From positions 682,001-746,000 of the forward strand of contig NZ_FNUC01000003.1 in NCBI RefSeq assembly GCF_900106035.1: a stretch of DNA of 64,000 nt. The letters run 5' to 3'. Source of the DNA: Jiangella alba. Its GTDB lineage: Bacteria; Actinomycetota; Actinomycetes; Jiangellales; Jiangellaceae. Made by a program: the position numbers and the translations under genes. Positions 25,407-34,763 of this stretch are shown piece by piece (position 1 is the stretch's first letter; every line of letters starts with the position of its first letter). The notes beneath the pieces were generated by a model that saw only the letters and a list, made by a program, of their open reading frames with translations, was not told where the DNA came from and did not search any database.

Positions 25407-26456
25407 GTGACGGAACGGCAGGAACGCAGGGCCGGGGCGCTGCTCGGGCTCGCCATCGGCGACGCCGCGGGGTGGCCGTCGGTGCGGCACCGGGCGGTGC
25501 TGCTGCCGCCGTGGACCCGGCGGTTGCACCGCGAGCTCGACGCGTTCGCGGAGACACAGCAGGTGACGACGCTGCCGGTGCCGTTCGCGCTGAACCAGCC
25601 GACGGCGCCGCTGCGGCTGGGCCCGTCCGACGACGCGGAGTGGGTGGCGTGGACGCTGACCCGCCTCGGCACGACGACCGGCCCGCTGACCCGCGCCGAC
25701 GTTCACGCGTACTGGCGGACGGCGGTGACGGAGGGGACGCTGCCGCGCGGCCGGATCAGCGTCGCGACCGCGGCCGACGCACTGCGGCGGGATGTCGACC
25801 CGCCGGTGACGGGGCACGACAACCCACACCACTTCGACGACGCCGGGGCGGTGCGGGCGGTCGCGGCCGGGTTGGTGGCCGCCGGACCCGCGGAGGCGGC
25901 GACCCTCGCCGGGTGGGACGCCGAGGTGACGAACTCCGGCGACGGCGTGGCCGCGGCACGGGCGGTCGCCGCGACGATCGCGCGGCTGGTCCGCGGCGAA
26001 CCGCTGGCCACCGCCTGGGCGGCGGCAGCGGAACACCTGACGCAGGACACCCTCCTGACCGACAACCTGGCCCGAGCGGTGACGAGCACAGCCGACGCCA
26101 CCAGCGCGGCCGACGCCGTCCCGCTGCTGGACGAGCCGGCCGGTCACGTCTACAGCTACGGCGTCGCCGCGGCGCAGACGCTGCCGGTCGCCGTCGCGCT
26201 GGCGCTGGCCGCCGAGCGCGGCGGGGAACCACCCATCGCCGCGATCACCGCCGCCGCCTGCCTGCCCGCGACCGCCGACAGCGCACCCGCGCTGACCGGA
26301 GCGCTCACCGGTGCGGCCCGCGGCCTGAGCGCGCTACCCACCACGTGGGCCGAGCGGTGCCGGCGACTCGCCGGTTGCTGCGCGGCCGATCTGGCCGGAC
26401 TCGACCTGGTCGAGCTGGCAGGTTCCATCGAGGAGAGGACGACTCGTGACCACTGA
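25407..26456 (+). CDS. ADP-ribosylglycohydrolase-family protein 2 (degenerate metal site)
   Basis: A 349-residue member of the same fold (GALLGLAIGDAAGWP at the N-terminus) starting at a GTG after GGGAGGA. The first metal motif reads PSDDAEW (S74-D75-D76-A77), losing the Thr on either side. The second, normally G-x-D-x-D-S/T, is PATADSAPAL, so one of the two Asp ligands is replaced by Thr and only D291 remains. It may be a non-catalytic partner or bind metal differently. Its last 11 bases overlap the next gene. Its C-terminus is Cys-containing (LAGCCAADL). Confidence 0.85.
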   Translation: MTERQERRAGALLGLAIGDAAGWPSVRHRAVLLPPWTRRLHRELDAFAETQQVTTLPVPFALNQPTAPLRLGPSDDAEWVAWTLTRLGTTTGPLTRADVHAYWRTAVTEGTLPRGRISVATAADALRRDVDPPVTGHDNPHHFDDAGAVRAVAAGLVAAGPAEAATLAGWDAEVTNSGDGVAAARAVAATIARLVRGEPLATAWAAAAEHLTQDTLLTDNLARAVTSTADATSAADAVPLLDEPAGHVYSYGVAAAQTLPVAVALALAAERGGEPPIAAITAAACLPATADSAPALTGALTGAARGLSALPTTWAERCRRLAGCCAADLAGLDLVELAGSIEERTTRDH

Positions 26457-27591
26457 CGCACTCATCGACACCGCGGTCGGATGCATGACGGGAGCCGCCG
26501 TCGGCGACGCGCTCGGTGGTGCGACGGAGGGGTGGTCGCCGCAGCAGATCCGGGACCGGTGGGGCGGCTGGGTCGAGGGCATCGTGCCGCCGTACTACGA
26601 GGACTGGCGCACCGCGCGGCCCATCGCGCCGTACCACAAGGGCGACGGCCACGTCACCGACGACACCCTCATGACGCACCTGGTGGTCGACGTGTACGAG
26701 CAGGCCGGGGCGCACCTGACGGCGTACGACGTGGCCGAGCGGCTGGTGCCGCTGATGATCGGCCGCAAGGTCTGGATCCCCGAGCTGGAGGCCGAGGCGC
26801 TGCCGCTGCAGCGGGTCTTCCTGGCGGAGAAGTTCATGGCGCTGCGGCTGCACTGGGGGCACGCCGACCCGCGTGAGGCCGGCGTCGGCAACGCGGTGAA
26901 CTGCGGCGCGGCCATGTACATCGCGCCGGTCGGCATCGTCAACGCCGCCGACCCGGACGCCGCCTACGCCGAGGCCATCGACGTCGCCGGTGCGCACCAG
27001 TCGTCCTACGGGCGCGAGGCGGCCGGCGTCATGGCGGCCTGCGTGGCCGCGGCCGCGGCGCCCGGCGCGACGATCGATGACGTGCTGTCGGCGGCGGTCC
27101 GGCTGGCGAAGGACGGGACGAGGGCCGGCATCGAGGCGGTGCTGGAGACGGCGGCGTCGATCGGGCACTGGACCGAGGCGGTCGAGTCGGGCAAGCTGCG
27201 TGCCGCCGTCGCCCCCTACGACACCGTCGGCGACGACTACCGCAACCAGGGCCTCGGCGCGCGCCGCCCGAGCCGCGTGCACACCATCGAGGAGCTGCCG
27301 GTCGCGCTGGGCCTGCTCGCCATCGCCGGGGGCGACTGGCGCGACGCCGTCATCGGCGGCGTCAACTACGGCCGCGACTCCGACTCGATCGCGTCGATGG
27401 CCGGGGCCGTCGCCGGAGCGCTGGGCGGCCGCGCCGCGGTGCCGGCCGACCTGGTGACGACGGTCGCGGCGGCCAGCAGGGTCGACCTCGTCGGGCCGGG
27501 GGAGCGGCTGGCCGCGGTGACGGCGCGGGTACGGGCGGCCGACGCGGCCCGGCGGGTGGCCGTCGACGCCGCGTTCGGCGGGCTGGCCTGA
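26446..27591 (+). CDS. ADP-ribosylglycohydrolase-family protein 3
   Basis: A 381-residue protein with an intact two-metal site: VTDDTLM (T71-D72-D73-T74) and NYGRDSDSIASMAGAVAGAL near the C-terminus, plus GCMTGAAVGDALGGA at the start. It is longer than classical DraG-type enzymes because of a central insertion (YEQAGAHLTAYDVAERLVPL through IPELEAEALPLQRVF). The GTG start lies within the 3' end of gene 2 and follows GAGGAGAGG. Most likely it is a true glycohydrolase of the pathway. Confidence 0.9.
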   Translation: MTTDALIDTAVGCMTGAAVGDALGGATEGWSPQQIRDRWGGWVEGIVPPYYEDWRTARPIAPYHKGDGHVTDDTLMTHLVVDVYEQAGAHLTAYDVAERLVPLMIGRKVWIPELEAEALPLQRVFLAEKFMALRLHWGHADPREAGVGNAVNCGAAMYIAPVGIVNAADPDAAYAEAIDVAGAHQSSYGREAAGVMAACVAAAAAPGATIDDVLSAAVRLAKDGTRAGIEAVLETAASIGHWTEAVESGKLRAAVAPYDTVGDDYRNQGLGARRPSRVHTIEELPVALGLLAIAGGDWRDAVIGGVNYGRDSDSIASMAGAVAGALGGRAAVPADLVTTVAAASRVDLVGPGERLAAVTARVRAADAARRVAVDAAFGGLA

Positions 27592-28928
27592 TGCGGCTCA
27601 CCTGGATCCAGCCGGAGGACCTGGTCGGGCACGCGTTCGCCCAGGCCGGCGAGGACGGCGTCGACGTCGCGGACCTGCGGGCCCGGTGGACGGTGGCCGG
27701 CGGCGACGACGCGCCGGTGCGGTCGGGCGCCTCCGAGACCCCCGCGCCACCGGAGCTGCGGGCGCTGGCCGCGCAGCTGCTGGACGAGCTGGACCGGCGG
27801 CCGTCGCCGTACGACGAGGCCGAGCCGACGGCGCTGGACGAGCTGCGGGCGGGCTGGCCGGCGGGTGCGCGACGGGAGGCCGCCGACGCCGGCCGCGTCC
27901 ACGGCGCCTGGCTCGGCCGCGCCGCCGGCTGCCTGCTCGGCAAGCCGGTCGAGAAGATCTCGCGGGCCGGGATCCGGGAGATCCTCGAGGCGACCGGCCG
28001 CTGGCCGCTGACCGGCTGGTTCACCGCGGTCGGCCTGCCCGGCGACGTCGCCGCCCGCCATCCGTGGAACCGCCGCAGCGCGACGACCAGCCTGGCCGAG
28101 AACATCGACGGCATGCCCGAGGACGACGATCTCAACTTCCCGATGCTCAACCTCGCCCTGCTGGAGGACCGCGGCGCCGGGCTCACGACGGAGGACGTCG
28201 CGCAGCGGTGGCTGGCCGAGCTGCCGGCCGGGCGGGTGTTCACCGCCGAGCGGGTCGCCTACCGCAACCTGCTGCTCGGCCACCTGCCACCGGCCACCGC
28301 GACGGTGCGCAACCCGTTCCGCGACTGGATCGGCGCGCAGATCCGCGGCGACGTGTTCGGCTGGGCCCGGCCCGGCGACCCCGCCGGCGCCGCGGCGCTG
28401 GCCTGGCGCGACGCCGTCCTCAGCCACACCCGCAACGGCGTGTACGGCGAGCTGTTCGCGGCCGCGGCGTGCTCGGCCTCGCTGGTCGCGGCGACGGTGG
28501 ACGAAGTGCTGGACGCCGGGCTGTCGGTGGTCCCGGCGGCGTCGCGCTACGCCAAGGCGGTCCGCTTCGCCCGCGAGACCGCCGCGAAGGAACCGGACTG
28601 GGAGGCCGTCGTCGACGCGATCGAGGCGCGCTACGGGCACCTGCACTGGGTGCACGTCCTGAACAACGCCGCGCTGGTGGTGGCCGCGCTGGTGCACGGC
28701 GGCGGCGACTACGAGCGGTCCATCACGGCCGTCGTCAGCGGCGGCTGGGACACCGACTCCAACGGCGCCACCGTCGGCTCGATCGTCGGCGGGCTGACCG
28801 GCGCCGCCGCGCTGCCGCAGCGGTGGACCGCGCCGCTGCGCAACCGCGTCGGCACGACGCTGGCCGGGTTCGACGGCATCGGCTTCGACGCGCTCGCGGC
28901 CCGGACGGTGGCGGTGAGTGCGCCGTGA
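27591..28928 (+). CDS. ADP-ribosylglycohydrolase-family protein 4 (divergent, N-terminally extended)
   Basis: A 445-residue member with an extra N-terminal domain of about 100 residues before the core. The usual VGDALG motif is [12 protein letters not shown], the first metal motif is the acidic variant PEDDDLNF (177-181), and the second is [14 protein letters not shown]. These variants define a recognisable separate subfamily that keeps enough Asp residues to bind metal. Its ATG shares one base with the preceding stop (TGATG), and its own stop overlaps the ribokinase GTG (GTGA), showing tight coupling. Confidence 0.87.
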   Translation: MRLTWIQPEDLVGHAFAQAGEDGVDVADLRARWTVAGGDDAPVRSGASETPAPPELRALAAQLLDELDRRPSPYDEAEPTALDELRAGWPAGARREAADAGRVHGAWLGRAAGCLLGKPVEKISRAGIREILEATGRWPLTGWFTAVGLPGDVAARHPWNRRSATTSLAENIDGMPEDDDLNFPMLNLALLEDRGAGLTTEDVAQRWLAELPAGRVFTAERVAYRNLLLGHLPPATATVRNPFRDWIGAQIRGDVFGWARPGDPAGAAALAWRDAVLSHTRNGVYGELFAAAACSASLVAATVDEVLDAGLSVVPAASRYAKAVRFARETAAKEPDWEAVVDAIEARYGHLHWVHVLNNAALVVAALVHGGGDYERSITAVVSGGWDTDSNGATVGSIVGGLTGAAALPQRWTAPLRNRVGTTLAGFDGIGFDALAARTVAVSAP

Positions 28929-29812
28929 TCGCCGTCCTGGGCAGCGCGAACATGGACCTCGTCGCGACCGTCGACCGCGCGCCGGGCCGCGGCGAGACCG
29001 TCACCGGCCGCGACTTCACCACCGTCCCCGGCGGCAAGGGCGCGAACCAGGCGCTCGCGGCCGCGCGGGCCGGCGGCGACGTCGCGTTCCTCGGCGCCGT
29101 GGGCGACGACGACTTCGGCCGGCGCATCACGGCGCTGCTGGCCGGCGCCGGGATCGACGTGTCCGGGCTGGCGGTGAGCGACCGGCCGACCGGGACCGCG
29201 CACATCACCGTCGACGCGACCAGCGACAACTCGATCGTCGTCGTGCCGGGCGCGAACGGGACGGTGACGGAGCTGACCGACGCGCACCGGGCCGCCGTCG
29301 ACGCCGCGGACCTGCTGATGCTGCAGCTGGAGCTGCCGCTCGTGCTGGTCACGCAGGCCGCGCGGTACGCGCGCGAACGCGGCGTGCGGGTGGTGCTGAC
29401 GCCGGCGCCGGCGGTGCCGCTGCCGGCCGAGCTGCTGACCGCGGTCGACGTCCTGGTGCCGAACGAGCACGAGGCGGCGCTGCTGGCCGGCGTCGCGGAC
29501 CCCGTCGAGGCGGCGCACGCGCTGGCCGGGCGCGGCGGCGACGTGGTCGTCACGCTGGGCGCCCGCGGGGCGCTGCGGGTCAGCGGCGCGGCGACGACGC
29601 AGGTGCCGGCGTTCGAGGTCGAGGCGGTCGACACGACGGCGGCCGGCGACACCTTCGCCGGGGTGCTCGCGGTCGGCCTGGCCGAGGGCCTGGAGTGGCC
29701 GGACGCGCTGCGACGGGCGTCGGCGGCGGCCGCGCTGTCGGTGCAGCGGCCGGGCGCGTCGTCGTCGATGCCGGACCGCGCCGAGATCGACGCATTCCTC
29801 GCGGAGGGCTGA
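28925..29812 (+). CDS. rbsK: ribokinase (PfkB family)
   Basis: A 295-residue PfkB-family sugar kinase, best matching ribokinase: GSANMDLV at the start, the ribose-binding GGKGANQA (36-43), and the C-terminal anion hole and catalytic base [11 protein letters not shown] (D242). It converts D-ribose to ribose 5-phosphate. Here it is embedded directly after four ADP-ribosylglycohydrolase-fold genes in a transporter operon. This is the strongest hint that the imported compound releases ribose. A pseudouridine or other nucleoside kinase activity cannot be excluded. Confidence 0.9.
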   Translation: MIAVLGSANMDLVATVDRAPGRGETVTGRDFTTVPGGKGANQALAAARAGGDVAFLGAVGDDDFGRRITALLAGAGIDVSGLAVSDRPTGTAHITVDATSDNSIVVVPGANGTVTELTDAHRAAVDAADLLMLQLELPLVLVTQAARYARERGVRVVLTPAPAVPLPAELLTAVDVLVPNEHEAALLAGVADPVEAAHALAGRGGDVVVTLGARGALRVSGAATTQVPAFEVEAVDTTAAGDTFAGVLAVGLAEGLEWPDALRRASAAAALSVQRPGASSSMPDRAEIDAFLAEG

Positions 29813-31716
29813 TGCTGAACCCGTACGTCCCGCGGCCCATCGACCGCCCGGCGGCCGTGCCGCTGGACCCGGACGCCGACCTGTCGGTGCTGGACGAGGC
29901 GAAGATCCTCGCCGCGCCGGACGACCCGGCGGACTGGCCGGCCTGGCGGGCGGCGCTCACCCGCTGGCGGTCCGAGGCGCGCGAGCGGACGGCCTACGAC
30001 GGCTCGCGCTACGACGCCGAGCGGACCGACGGCTTCGTCGTCGCGCTGGCCTGGCTCTGGGACGAGCTGCTGTACGACCACGCGACCGGCCGGTTCGACG
30101 TCGACGGCTACCTGGCCGCGGCGACCCGCGAGCTCGGCGGCTTCGACGGCGTCGTGCTCTGGCACGCGTACCCGAACGAGGGCATCGACGAGCGCGACCA
30201 GTTCGCCTTCTTCGACGTGCCCGAGCTGCCGTCCGTCGTCGCCGCCTTCCAGGCCGCCGGGGTGCGGGTGTTCGTGTCGTACTACCCGTGGGAGCCGTCC
30301 CGACCAGATGCGGTCGTCGCGCTGGTCGAGCGGCTGGGCGCCGACGGCGTCTTCCTGGACAGCTCGAAGGAGGGCTCGGCCGAGGTCCGGGCCGGGCTCG
30401 ACGCGCTGCGGCCGGGGCTGTCGATGGAGGGCGAGTCGCGGCTGCCGCTGGCCCGCGTGCACGACCACACGATGTCGTGGGCGCAGTGGTTCGCCGACTC
30501 GCCGGTGCCGGGCGTGCTGCGCGCGACCTGGTTCGAGCGCCGGCACGTGCTGCACCACACCCGCCGCTGGAACCACAGTCACCTCGACGAGCTGCAGTCG
30601 GCCTGGCTGAACGGCTCCGGGATGCTCGTGTGGGAGACGGTGTTCGGCGTCTGGGCCGGCTGGAGCGCGCGGGACCGGTCGCTGCTGCGCTCGATGCGAC
30701 GGGTGCAGCGCGAGTACCGCGACTGGCTGCAGGCCGAGGACTGGACGCCGCTGGCCGACCACCCCGGCGGCGGCGCACCGGTGTACGCGTCGCGGTGGGT
30801 CCACGACGGTGTGGCGCTGTGGACCGTGGTCAACCGGAGCGACGCCGACTGGTCCGGCCCCTGGCTGACGGTGGCCGCGACGGGCCCGTTCACCGAGCTC
30901 ACGACCGGTGCGGCGCTCTCGGTGACGAAGGACGACGACGGGCGGACGGTTGTCGGCGGCCGGCTCCCGGCCGGTGGCGTCGCGGCGGTGCTCGCGGCGG
31001 ACGTCGCGCCGGGCTCCGTCGCCGTCTCGGCAGACAGCACGTTCCCGCGCCGGCCGGCCGTCCGCGTCCCGGCGCCGCTGGTGGCCGTCGCCGAACCGCC
31101 GCCCGGCCTGGCCCGGGTGGACGGCGGCCGCTACGACCTCGTCGTCCGGTACCGCGTCCGCGAGACCGGCCTCTACGACGAGGCCCCCTACGTCGACGAG
31201 TGGAAGCCGCTGCCGCCCCGGCTGCACGCCGAGGGCACCGCGCACCGTCGCGCCGAGCTGGCGCCGTTCGCGATCGGCCGCACCGAGGTCACCAACGACG
31301 AGTTCGCCGCGTTCCTCGCCGCCACCGGCTACCCGCCGCTGCGCCCGGAGCGGTTCCACGCGCAGCGGCACGGGCCGGACCCCGTCACGCACGTCGACCT
31401 CGCCGACGCCCGCGCGTACGCCGCGTGGGCCGGGCTGCGGCTGCCGACCGAGGACGAGTGGCAGGTCGCGGGCGAGGCCGGGCTGCTGGAGCGCGGCACG
31501 CCCGCCGTCTGGAACCTCACCGAGAGCGAGCACACCGACGGCCGCACCCGGTTCGTCGTCCTCAAGGGCGGCTCCGACTGGCTGCCGACCGGCTCGGACT
31601 GGTACTTCGACGGCGGCCGCCGCACGCCGGACTTCTCGGCGAAGTACCTGCTCATGGGCGCCGGGCTGGACCGCTCACCGTCCGTCGGGTTCCGCTGCGC
31701 CGTGGGGCTCGCGTGA
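29812..31716 (+). CDS. hydrolase-like domain fused to an FGE/SUMF1-type domain
   Basis: A 634-residue protein with no signal peptide. Residues about 30-330 look like a TIM-barrel glycoside-hydrolase-like unit ([41 protein letters not shown]). A beta segment follows to about 420. The C-terminal 200 residues match the formylglycine-generating-enzyme/SUMF1 fold ([46 protein letters not shown]). The Cys pair of true formylglycine-generating enzymes is not seen, so this domain is more likely a binding or hydroxylase-like module. The ATG shares one base with the ribokinase stop. Its job in the pathway is unknown. Confidence 0.7.
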   Translation: MLNPYVPRPIDRPAAVPLDPDADLSVLDEAKILAAPDDPADWPAWRAALTRWRSEARERTAYDGSRYDAERTDGFVVALAWLWDELLYDHATGRFDVDGYLAAATRELGGFDGVVLWHAYPNEGIDERDQFAFFDVPELPSVVAAFQAAGVRVFVSYYPWEPSRPDAVVALVERLGADGVFLDSSKEGSAEVRAGLDALRPGLSMEGESRLPLARVHDHTMSWAQWFADSPVPGVLRATWFERRHVLHHTRRWNHSHLDELQSAWLNGSGMLVWETVFGVWAGWSARDRSLLRSMRRVQREYRDWLQAEDWTPLADHPGGGAPVYASRWVHDGVALWTVVNRSDADWSGPWLTVAATGPFTELTTGAALSVTKDDDGRTVVGGRLPAGGVAAVLAADVAPGSVAVSADSTFPRRPAVRVPAPLVAVAEPPPGLARVDGGRYDLVVRYRVRETGLYDEAPYVDEWKPLPPRLHAEGTAHRRAELAPFAIGRTEVTNDEFAAFLAATGYPPLRPERFHAQRHGPDPVTHVDLADARAYAAWAGLRLPTEDEWQVAGEAGLLERGTPAVWNLTESEHTDGRTRFVVLKGGSDWLPTGSDWYFDGGRRTPDFSAKYLLMGAGLDRSPSVGFRCAVGLA

Positions 31717-32903
31717 CCGCCGGGCCGCTGGCCGGGCTGCGGGTCGTCGACGCCGCGACGCTGTTCGCCGGGCCGATCGCGGCGATGCACCTGGGCGACA
31801 TGGGCGCCGACGTCGTCAAGGTCGAGCACCCGCGCCGCCCGGACCCGTCCCGCGGGCACGGGCCGGCGAAGGACGGCCAGAACCTGTGGTGGAAGACGCT
31901 CGGCCGGAACAAGCAGACGATGACGCTGGACCTGTCGCACGAGCGCGGCCAGGAGGTGTTCCGGCGGCTGGCCCGTGAGTCGGACGTCGTCATCGAGAAC
32001 TTCCGGCCCGACACGCTGGAGCGGTGGAACCTCGGCTACGACGCGCTGGCGGCGGACAATCCGGGGCTGATCCTGGCGCGGGTGACCGGGTTCGGGCAGG
32101 TCGGCCCGTACCGGCGGCGGCCCGGCTTCGGCACGCTGGCCGAGGCGATGAGCGGGTTCGCCGCGATGACCGGCGAGCCGGACGGCCCGCCGACGCTGCC
32201 GCCGTTCGGGCTGGCCGACGGCATCACGGCGCTGGCGACGGCGTTCGCGGTGACGTCCGCGCTGCACGCCCGGGCCGCGACCGGACGCGGGCAGGTCGTC
32301 GACCTCGCGATCGTCGAGCCGATGCTGTCCGTGCTCGGGCCGCAGCTCACCCGGTGGGACCAGCTCGGGACGGTGCAGCCGCGCACCGGCAACCGGTCGG
32401 CGAACAACGCGCCGCGCAACACGTACCAGTGCGCCGACGGTCGCTGGGTCGCGGTGTCGACCAGCTCGCAGAGCATCGCCGAGCGGGTCATGCGGCTGGT
32501 CGGCCGGCCCGACGTCGTCGACGAGCCGTGGTTCGCGACCGGCGCCGGCCGGGCCGCGCACGTCGAGGAGCTGGACGCCGCGGTCGGCGCCTGGGTGTCG
32601 TCGCGGACACGGGACGAGGTCGTCGCCGAGTTCGAGCGGGCCGAGGCCGCCGTCGCGCCGGTCTACGACGCGTCGGACATCGTCGCCGACCCGCAGCTGG
32701 ACGCGCTGGGGACGGTGCTGCGGCTGCCCGACGACGACCTCGGCGAGGTCGCGATGCAGAACGTGCTGTTCCGGCTCTCCGAGACGCCCGGGACGGTGCG
32801 GTGGACCGGGCGGGCGCACGGCGCCGACACCGTGGCCGTGCTGGGGTCGCTCGGGTACAGCCCGGACGAGATCGCCTCGCTGCGGACCGAGGGCGTCGTA
32901 TGA
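31713..32903 (+). CDS. family III CoA-transferase (CaiB/BaiF)
   Basis: A 396-residue CoA-transferase that moves CoA between organic acids through an Asp-bound anhydride. Signatures are [31 protein letters not shown], the [13 protein letters not shown] strand and the catalytic Asp D169 in [13 protein letters not shown]. Its GTG overlaps the preceding stop (GTGA) and its stop overlaps the CitE-like start (ATGA). The pair CoA-transferase plus CitE-like lyase suggests that a dicarboxylic or hydroxy acid is activated and then cleaved. Confidence 0.92.
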   Translation: MTAGPLAGLRVVDAATLFAGPIAAMHLGDMGADVVKVEHPRRPDPSRGHGPAKDGQNLWWKTLGRNKQTMTLDLSHERGQEVFRRLARESDVVIENFRPDTLERWNLGYDALAADNPGLILARVTGFGQVGPYRRRPGFGTLAEAMSGFAAMTGEPDGPPTLPPFGLADGITALATAFAVTSALHARAATGRGQVVDLAIVEPMLSVLGPQLTRWDQLGTVQPRTGNRSANNAPRNTYQCADGRWVAVSTSSQSIAERVMRLVGRPDVVDEPWFATGAGRAAHVEELDAAVGAWVSSRTRDEVVAEFERAEAAVAPVYDASDIVADPQLDALGTVLRLPDDDLGEVAMQNVLFRLSETPGTVRWTGRAHGADTVAVLGSLGYSPDEIASLRTEGVV

Positions 32904-33742
32904 ACCTGACCCTGCTCTACGTGCCCGCCGACCGGCCCGACCGCGCGGCGAAGGCGCTCGCGTCGGCGGCCCACGTGGTGATCCTCGACCTGGAGGACGC
33001 GGTGGCGCCGTCGGCGAAGGCGGCCGCCCGGGCGTCGGCCGCGGCGCTGCTGGCGGACGCCGGGCCGGGCCGGGCCGTGCAGGTGCGCGTCAACGCGCCC
33101 TCGACGCCGTGGGGCGGCGACGACCTCGCCATGGTCGCCGGGCTGCCGTCGTTCGTGGGGGTGCGGGTGCCGAAGGTGTCCTCGCCGGCGGACGTCGCGG
33201 CGGTGCGGTCGGCGGTGCGGTCGGCGGCGGGGGAGCGGCCGGTGCACGTGCTGCTGGAGACGGCGGCCGGTGTCGAGGCGGCGTACGCCGTCGCGTCGGC
33301 GCCGGGCGTGGCGTCGATCGGGCTGGGCGAGGCCGACCTCGCCTCCGACCTGGGCGTGTCCGGCCCGGACGGGCTGGCGTGGTGCCGGCAGCGGCTGGTG
33401 GTCGCGGCGCGGGCGGCCGGGCTGCCGCCGCCGGCGATGGCCGTCTGGACCGACCTGCGCGACGACGACGGGCTGGCCGCGTCGTGCCGGGCGGGGCGCG
33501 CGCTCGGCTTCGTCGGGCGGTCCGCGATCCACCCCCGGCAGCTGCCCGTCATCGAGGCCGCCTTCCGCCCGTCGCCGGACGAGGTCGCCCGCGCGGCCGA
33601 GGTGGTCGCCGCGGTCGAGGCCGCGGCGGCCTCCGGCTCCGGCGTCGCCGTCCTCCCCGGCGGCCGCTTCGTCGACGTCGCCATGGTCGAGCAGGCCCGC
33701 CGGGTGCTCGCGCTCGCCGGCGACGTTGTCGGACCCCGCTGA
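32900..33742 (+). CDS. CitE-like HpcH/HpaI-family aldolase/lyase
   Basis: A 280-residue TIM-barrel protein of the citrate-lyase beta-subunit-like family, which cleaves or forms C-C bonds in malyl- or citramalyl-CoA-type esters. Seen are LYVPADRPDRAAKA (CoA/substrate Arg), VVILDLEDAVAP, the metal Glu in LLETAAGVEAAY, GEADLASDLGV with the second acidic ligand, and GFVGRSAIHPRQ. It overlaps the CoA-transferase stop, implying consecutive steps. It is the last intact gene of the array. Confidence 0.9.
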   Translation: MNLTLLYVPADRPDRAAKALASAAHVVILDLEDAVAPSAKAAARASAAALLADAGPGRAVQVRVNAPSTPWGGDDLAMVAGLPSFVGVRVPKVSSPADVAAVRSAVRSAAGERPVHVLLETAAGVEAAYAVASAPGVASIGLGEADLASDLGVSGPDGLAWCRQRLVVAARAAGLPPPAMAVWTDLRDDDGLAASCRAGRALGFVGRSAIHPRQLPVIEAAFRPSPDEVARAAEVVAAVEAAAASGSGVAVLPGGRFVDVAMVEQARRVLALAGDVVGPR

Positions 33743-33755
33743 CAGACCTGGCTCC

Positions 33756-33995
33756 ATGGGGATCCGGGTTCAGCACGGCGACCTGCTCGCCGCGCAGTTC
33801 AAGGCGGCGCACCCGGACATGTTCGCGGCCTACGCAGCGGCGGCGCGGGCGGGCGAGCTGCGGCTGCGGTCGATCGCCGTTCCGCCGCTGGGGTGTGGGC
33901 TCGGCGGCCTCGACTGGGCCGACGTCGAGCCGATGGTCAGGCGCGGGCTCGGCGCGCTGCCGGGCGTCGAGGTCCTCCTGTACCCGCCCGTCTAG
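33756..33995 (+). pseudogene. shrunken DarG-type macrodomain relic
   Basis: Seventy-nine codons with the hallmarks of the DarG DNA-ADP-ribosyl glycohydrolase macrodomain: an initial beta strand and GDLL, AAQFKAAHPDMFAAYAAAAR, then RSIAVPPLGCGLGGLDWADV and a final VEVLLYPP. A complete domain has about 150 residues. Here about 20 residues with the N-V-N-x-x-x-x-M-G-x-G ribose loop are missing after GDLL. A second block of about 40 residues is missing after the GEL in AARAGELRLRS. Both losses keep the frame. It cannot form the usual active site. No DarT toxin is adjacent. It starts 13 bases after the CitE-like gene. Confidence 0.7.
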
Positions 33996-33998
33996 GGT
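33993..33998 (+). promoter_or_regulatory. -10 element of a probably leaderless prmC-like transcript
   Basis: TAGGGT ends six bases before the GTG at 34005 and overlaps the TAG stop of the macrodomain relic. No ribosome site is present before the GTG, in keeping with leaderless translation. Confidence 0.4.
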
Positions 33999-34004
33999 GG
34001 CCGT

Positions 34005-34760
34005 GTGCTGGATGAGGGGGTCGTGGCCCGGCTGCGGGCCGCGGGGTGTGTGTTCGCGGAGGACGAGGCGCGGCTGATCGCCGAGACCGCGCGCACCCCG
34101 GCCGAGGCCGAGGCGATGATCGCCCGGCGGGTCGCGGGCGAGCCGCTCGAGCATGTGCTGGGCTGGGCCGCGTTCGCTGGGCTGCGCGTCGCCGTCGGGC
34201 CGGGGGTGTTCGTGCCGCGGCACCGCAGCGAGCTGCTGGTCGGCCTCGCGCGGGAGCGGGTGCGGCCGGGTGCGGTGGTGGTCGACCTCGGGTGCGGGAC
34301 GGGGGCGCTGGGGCTGGCCGTGGTGCACGGCATCGACGGCGTCGAGCTGCACGCGGCCGACGTCGACCCCGACGCGGTCGCGTACGCCCGCCGCAACGTC
34401 GAACCGGCCGGCCACGTCCACCAGGGCGACCTCTACGACGCCCTGCCGCAGGTGCTGCGGGGGCGGGTCGACGTGCTGCTGGCGAGCCCGCCGTACGTGC
34501 CGACGGCGGCCATCGCGCTGATGCCGCCCGAGGCCCGCGACCACGAGCCGCGCACCGCCCTCGACGGCGGCGGCGACGGGCTCGACCTCGTCCGCCGCAT
34601 CGCCGCCGGGGCGCCGGACTGGCTGCGCGCCGGCACCGGCGTCCTGCTGATCGAGCTGAGCACCGGCCAGGCCGCGGCGGCCGCCGGCGCGGTGAGCGAC
34701 GCGGGCCTGACGTCCGCACAGCACCACGACGACGAGGCGGCCGTCGTCACCGGGACGTGA
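34005..34760 (+). CDS. PrmC/HemK-like N5-glutamine methyltransferase homologue
   Basis: A 251-residue class I SAM methyltransferase: VVVDLGCGTGALGLAVV is the SAM loop, preceded by the PrmC-type region VAGEPLEHVLGWAAFAGLRVAVGPGVFVPRHRSE... of the PrmC_rel group. The catalytic N-P-P-Y of true release-factor methyltransferases is S-P-P-Y here (LLASPPYVP), so the substrate may not be a release-factor glutamine. The protein is shorter than PrmC and lacks part of the N-terminal helical domain. It ends at a terminator shared with the M14 peptidase. Confidence 0.83.
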   Translation: MLDEGVVARLRAAGCVFAEDEARLIAETARTPAEAEAMIARRVAGEPLEHVLGWAAFAGLRVAVGPGVFVPRHRSELLVGLARERVRPGAVVVDLGCGTGALGLAVVHGIDGVELHAADVDPDAVAYARRNVEPAGHVHQGDLYDALPQVLRGRVDVLLASPPYVPTAAIALMPPEARDHEPRTALDGGGDGLDLVRRIAAGAPDWLRAGTGVLLIELSTGQAAAAAGAVSDAGLTSAQHHDDEAAVVTGT

Positions 34761-34763
34761 GAA

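Noticed and set aside
22541-25672. Minus-strand open frame of more than 1000 codons across the permease, binding protein and first ADP-ribosylglycohydrolase
   Set aside because: It runs antisense to three well-recognised genes and is low-complexity; it exists only because stop codons are rare in this GC-rich DNA.
33715-33745. Possible third copy of the 53-base repeat (shares CCGACAACGTCGC on the minus strand)
   Set aside because: Only 13 bases match and they encode the normal C-terminus of the CitE-like protein, so chance similarity is more likely.
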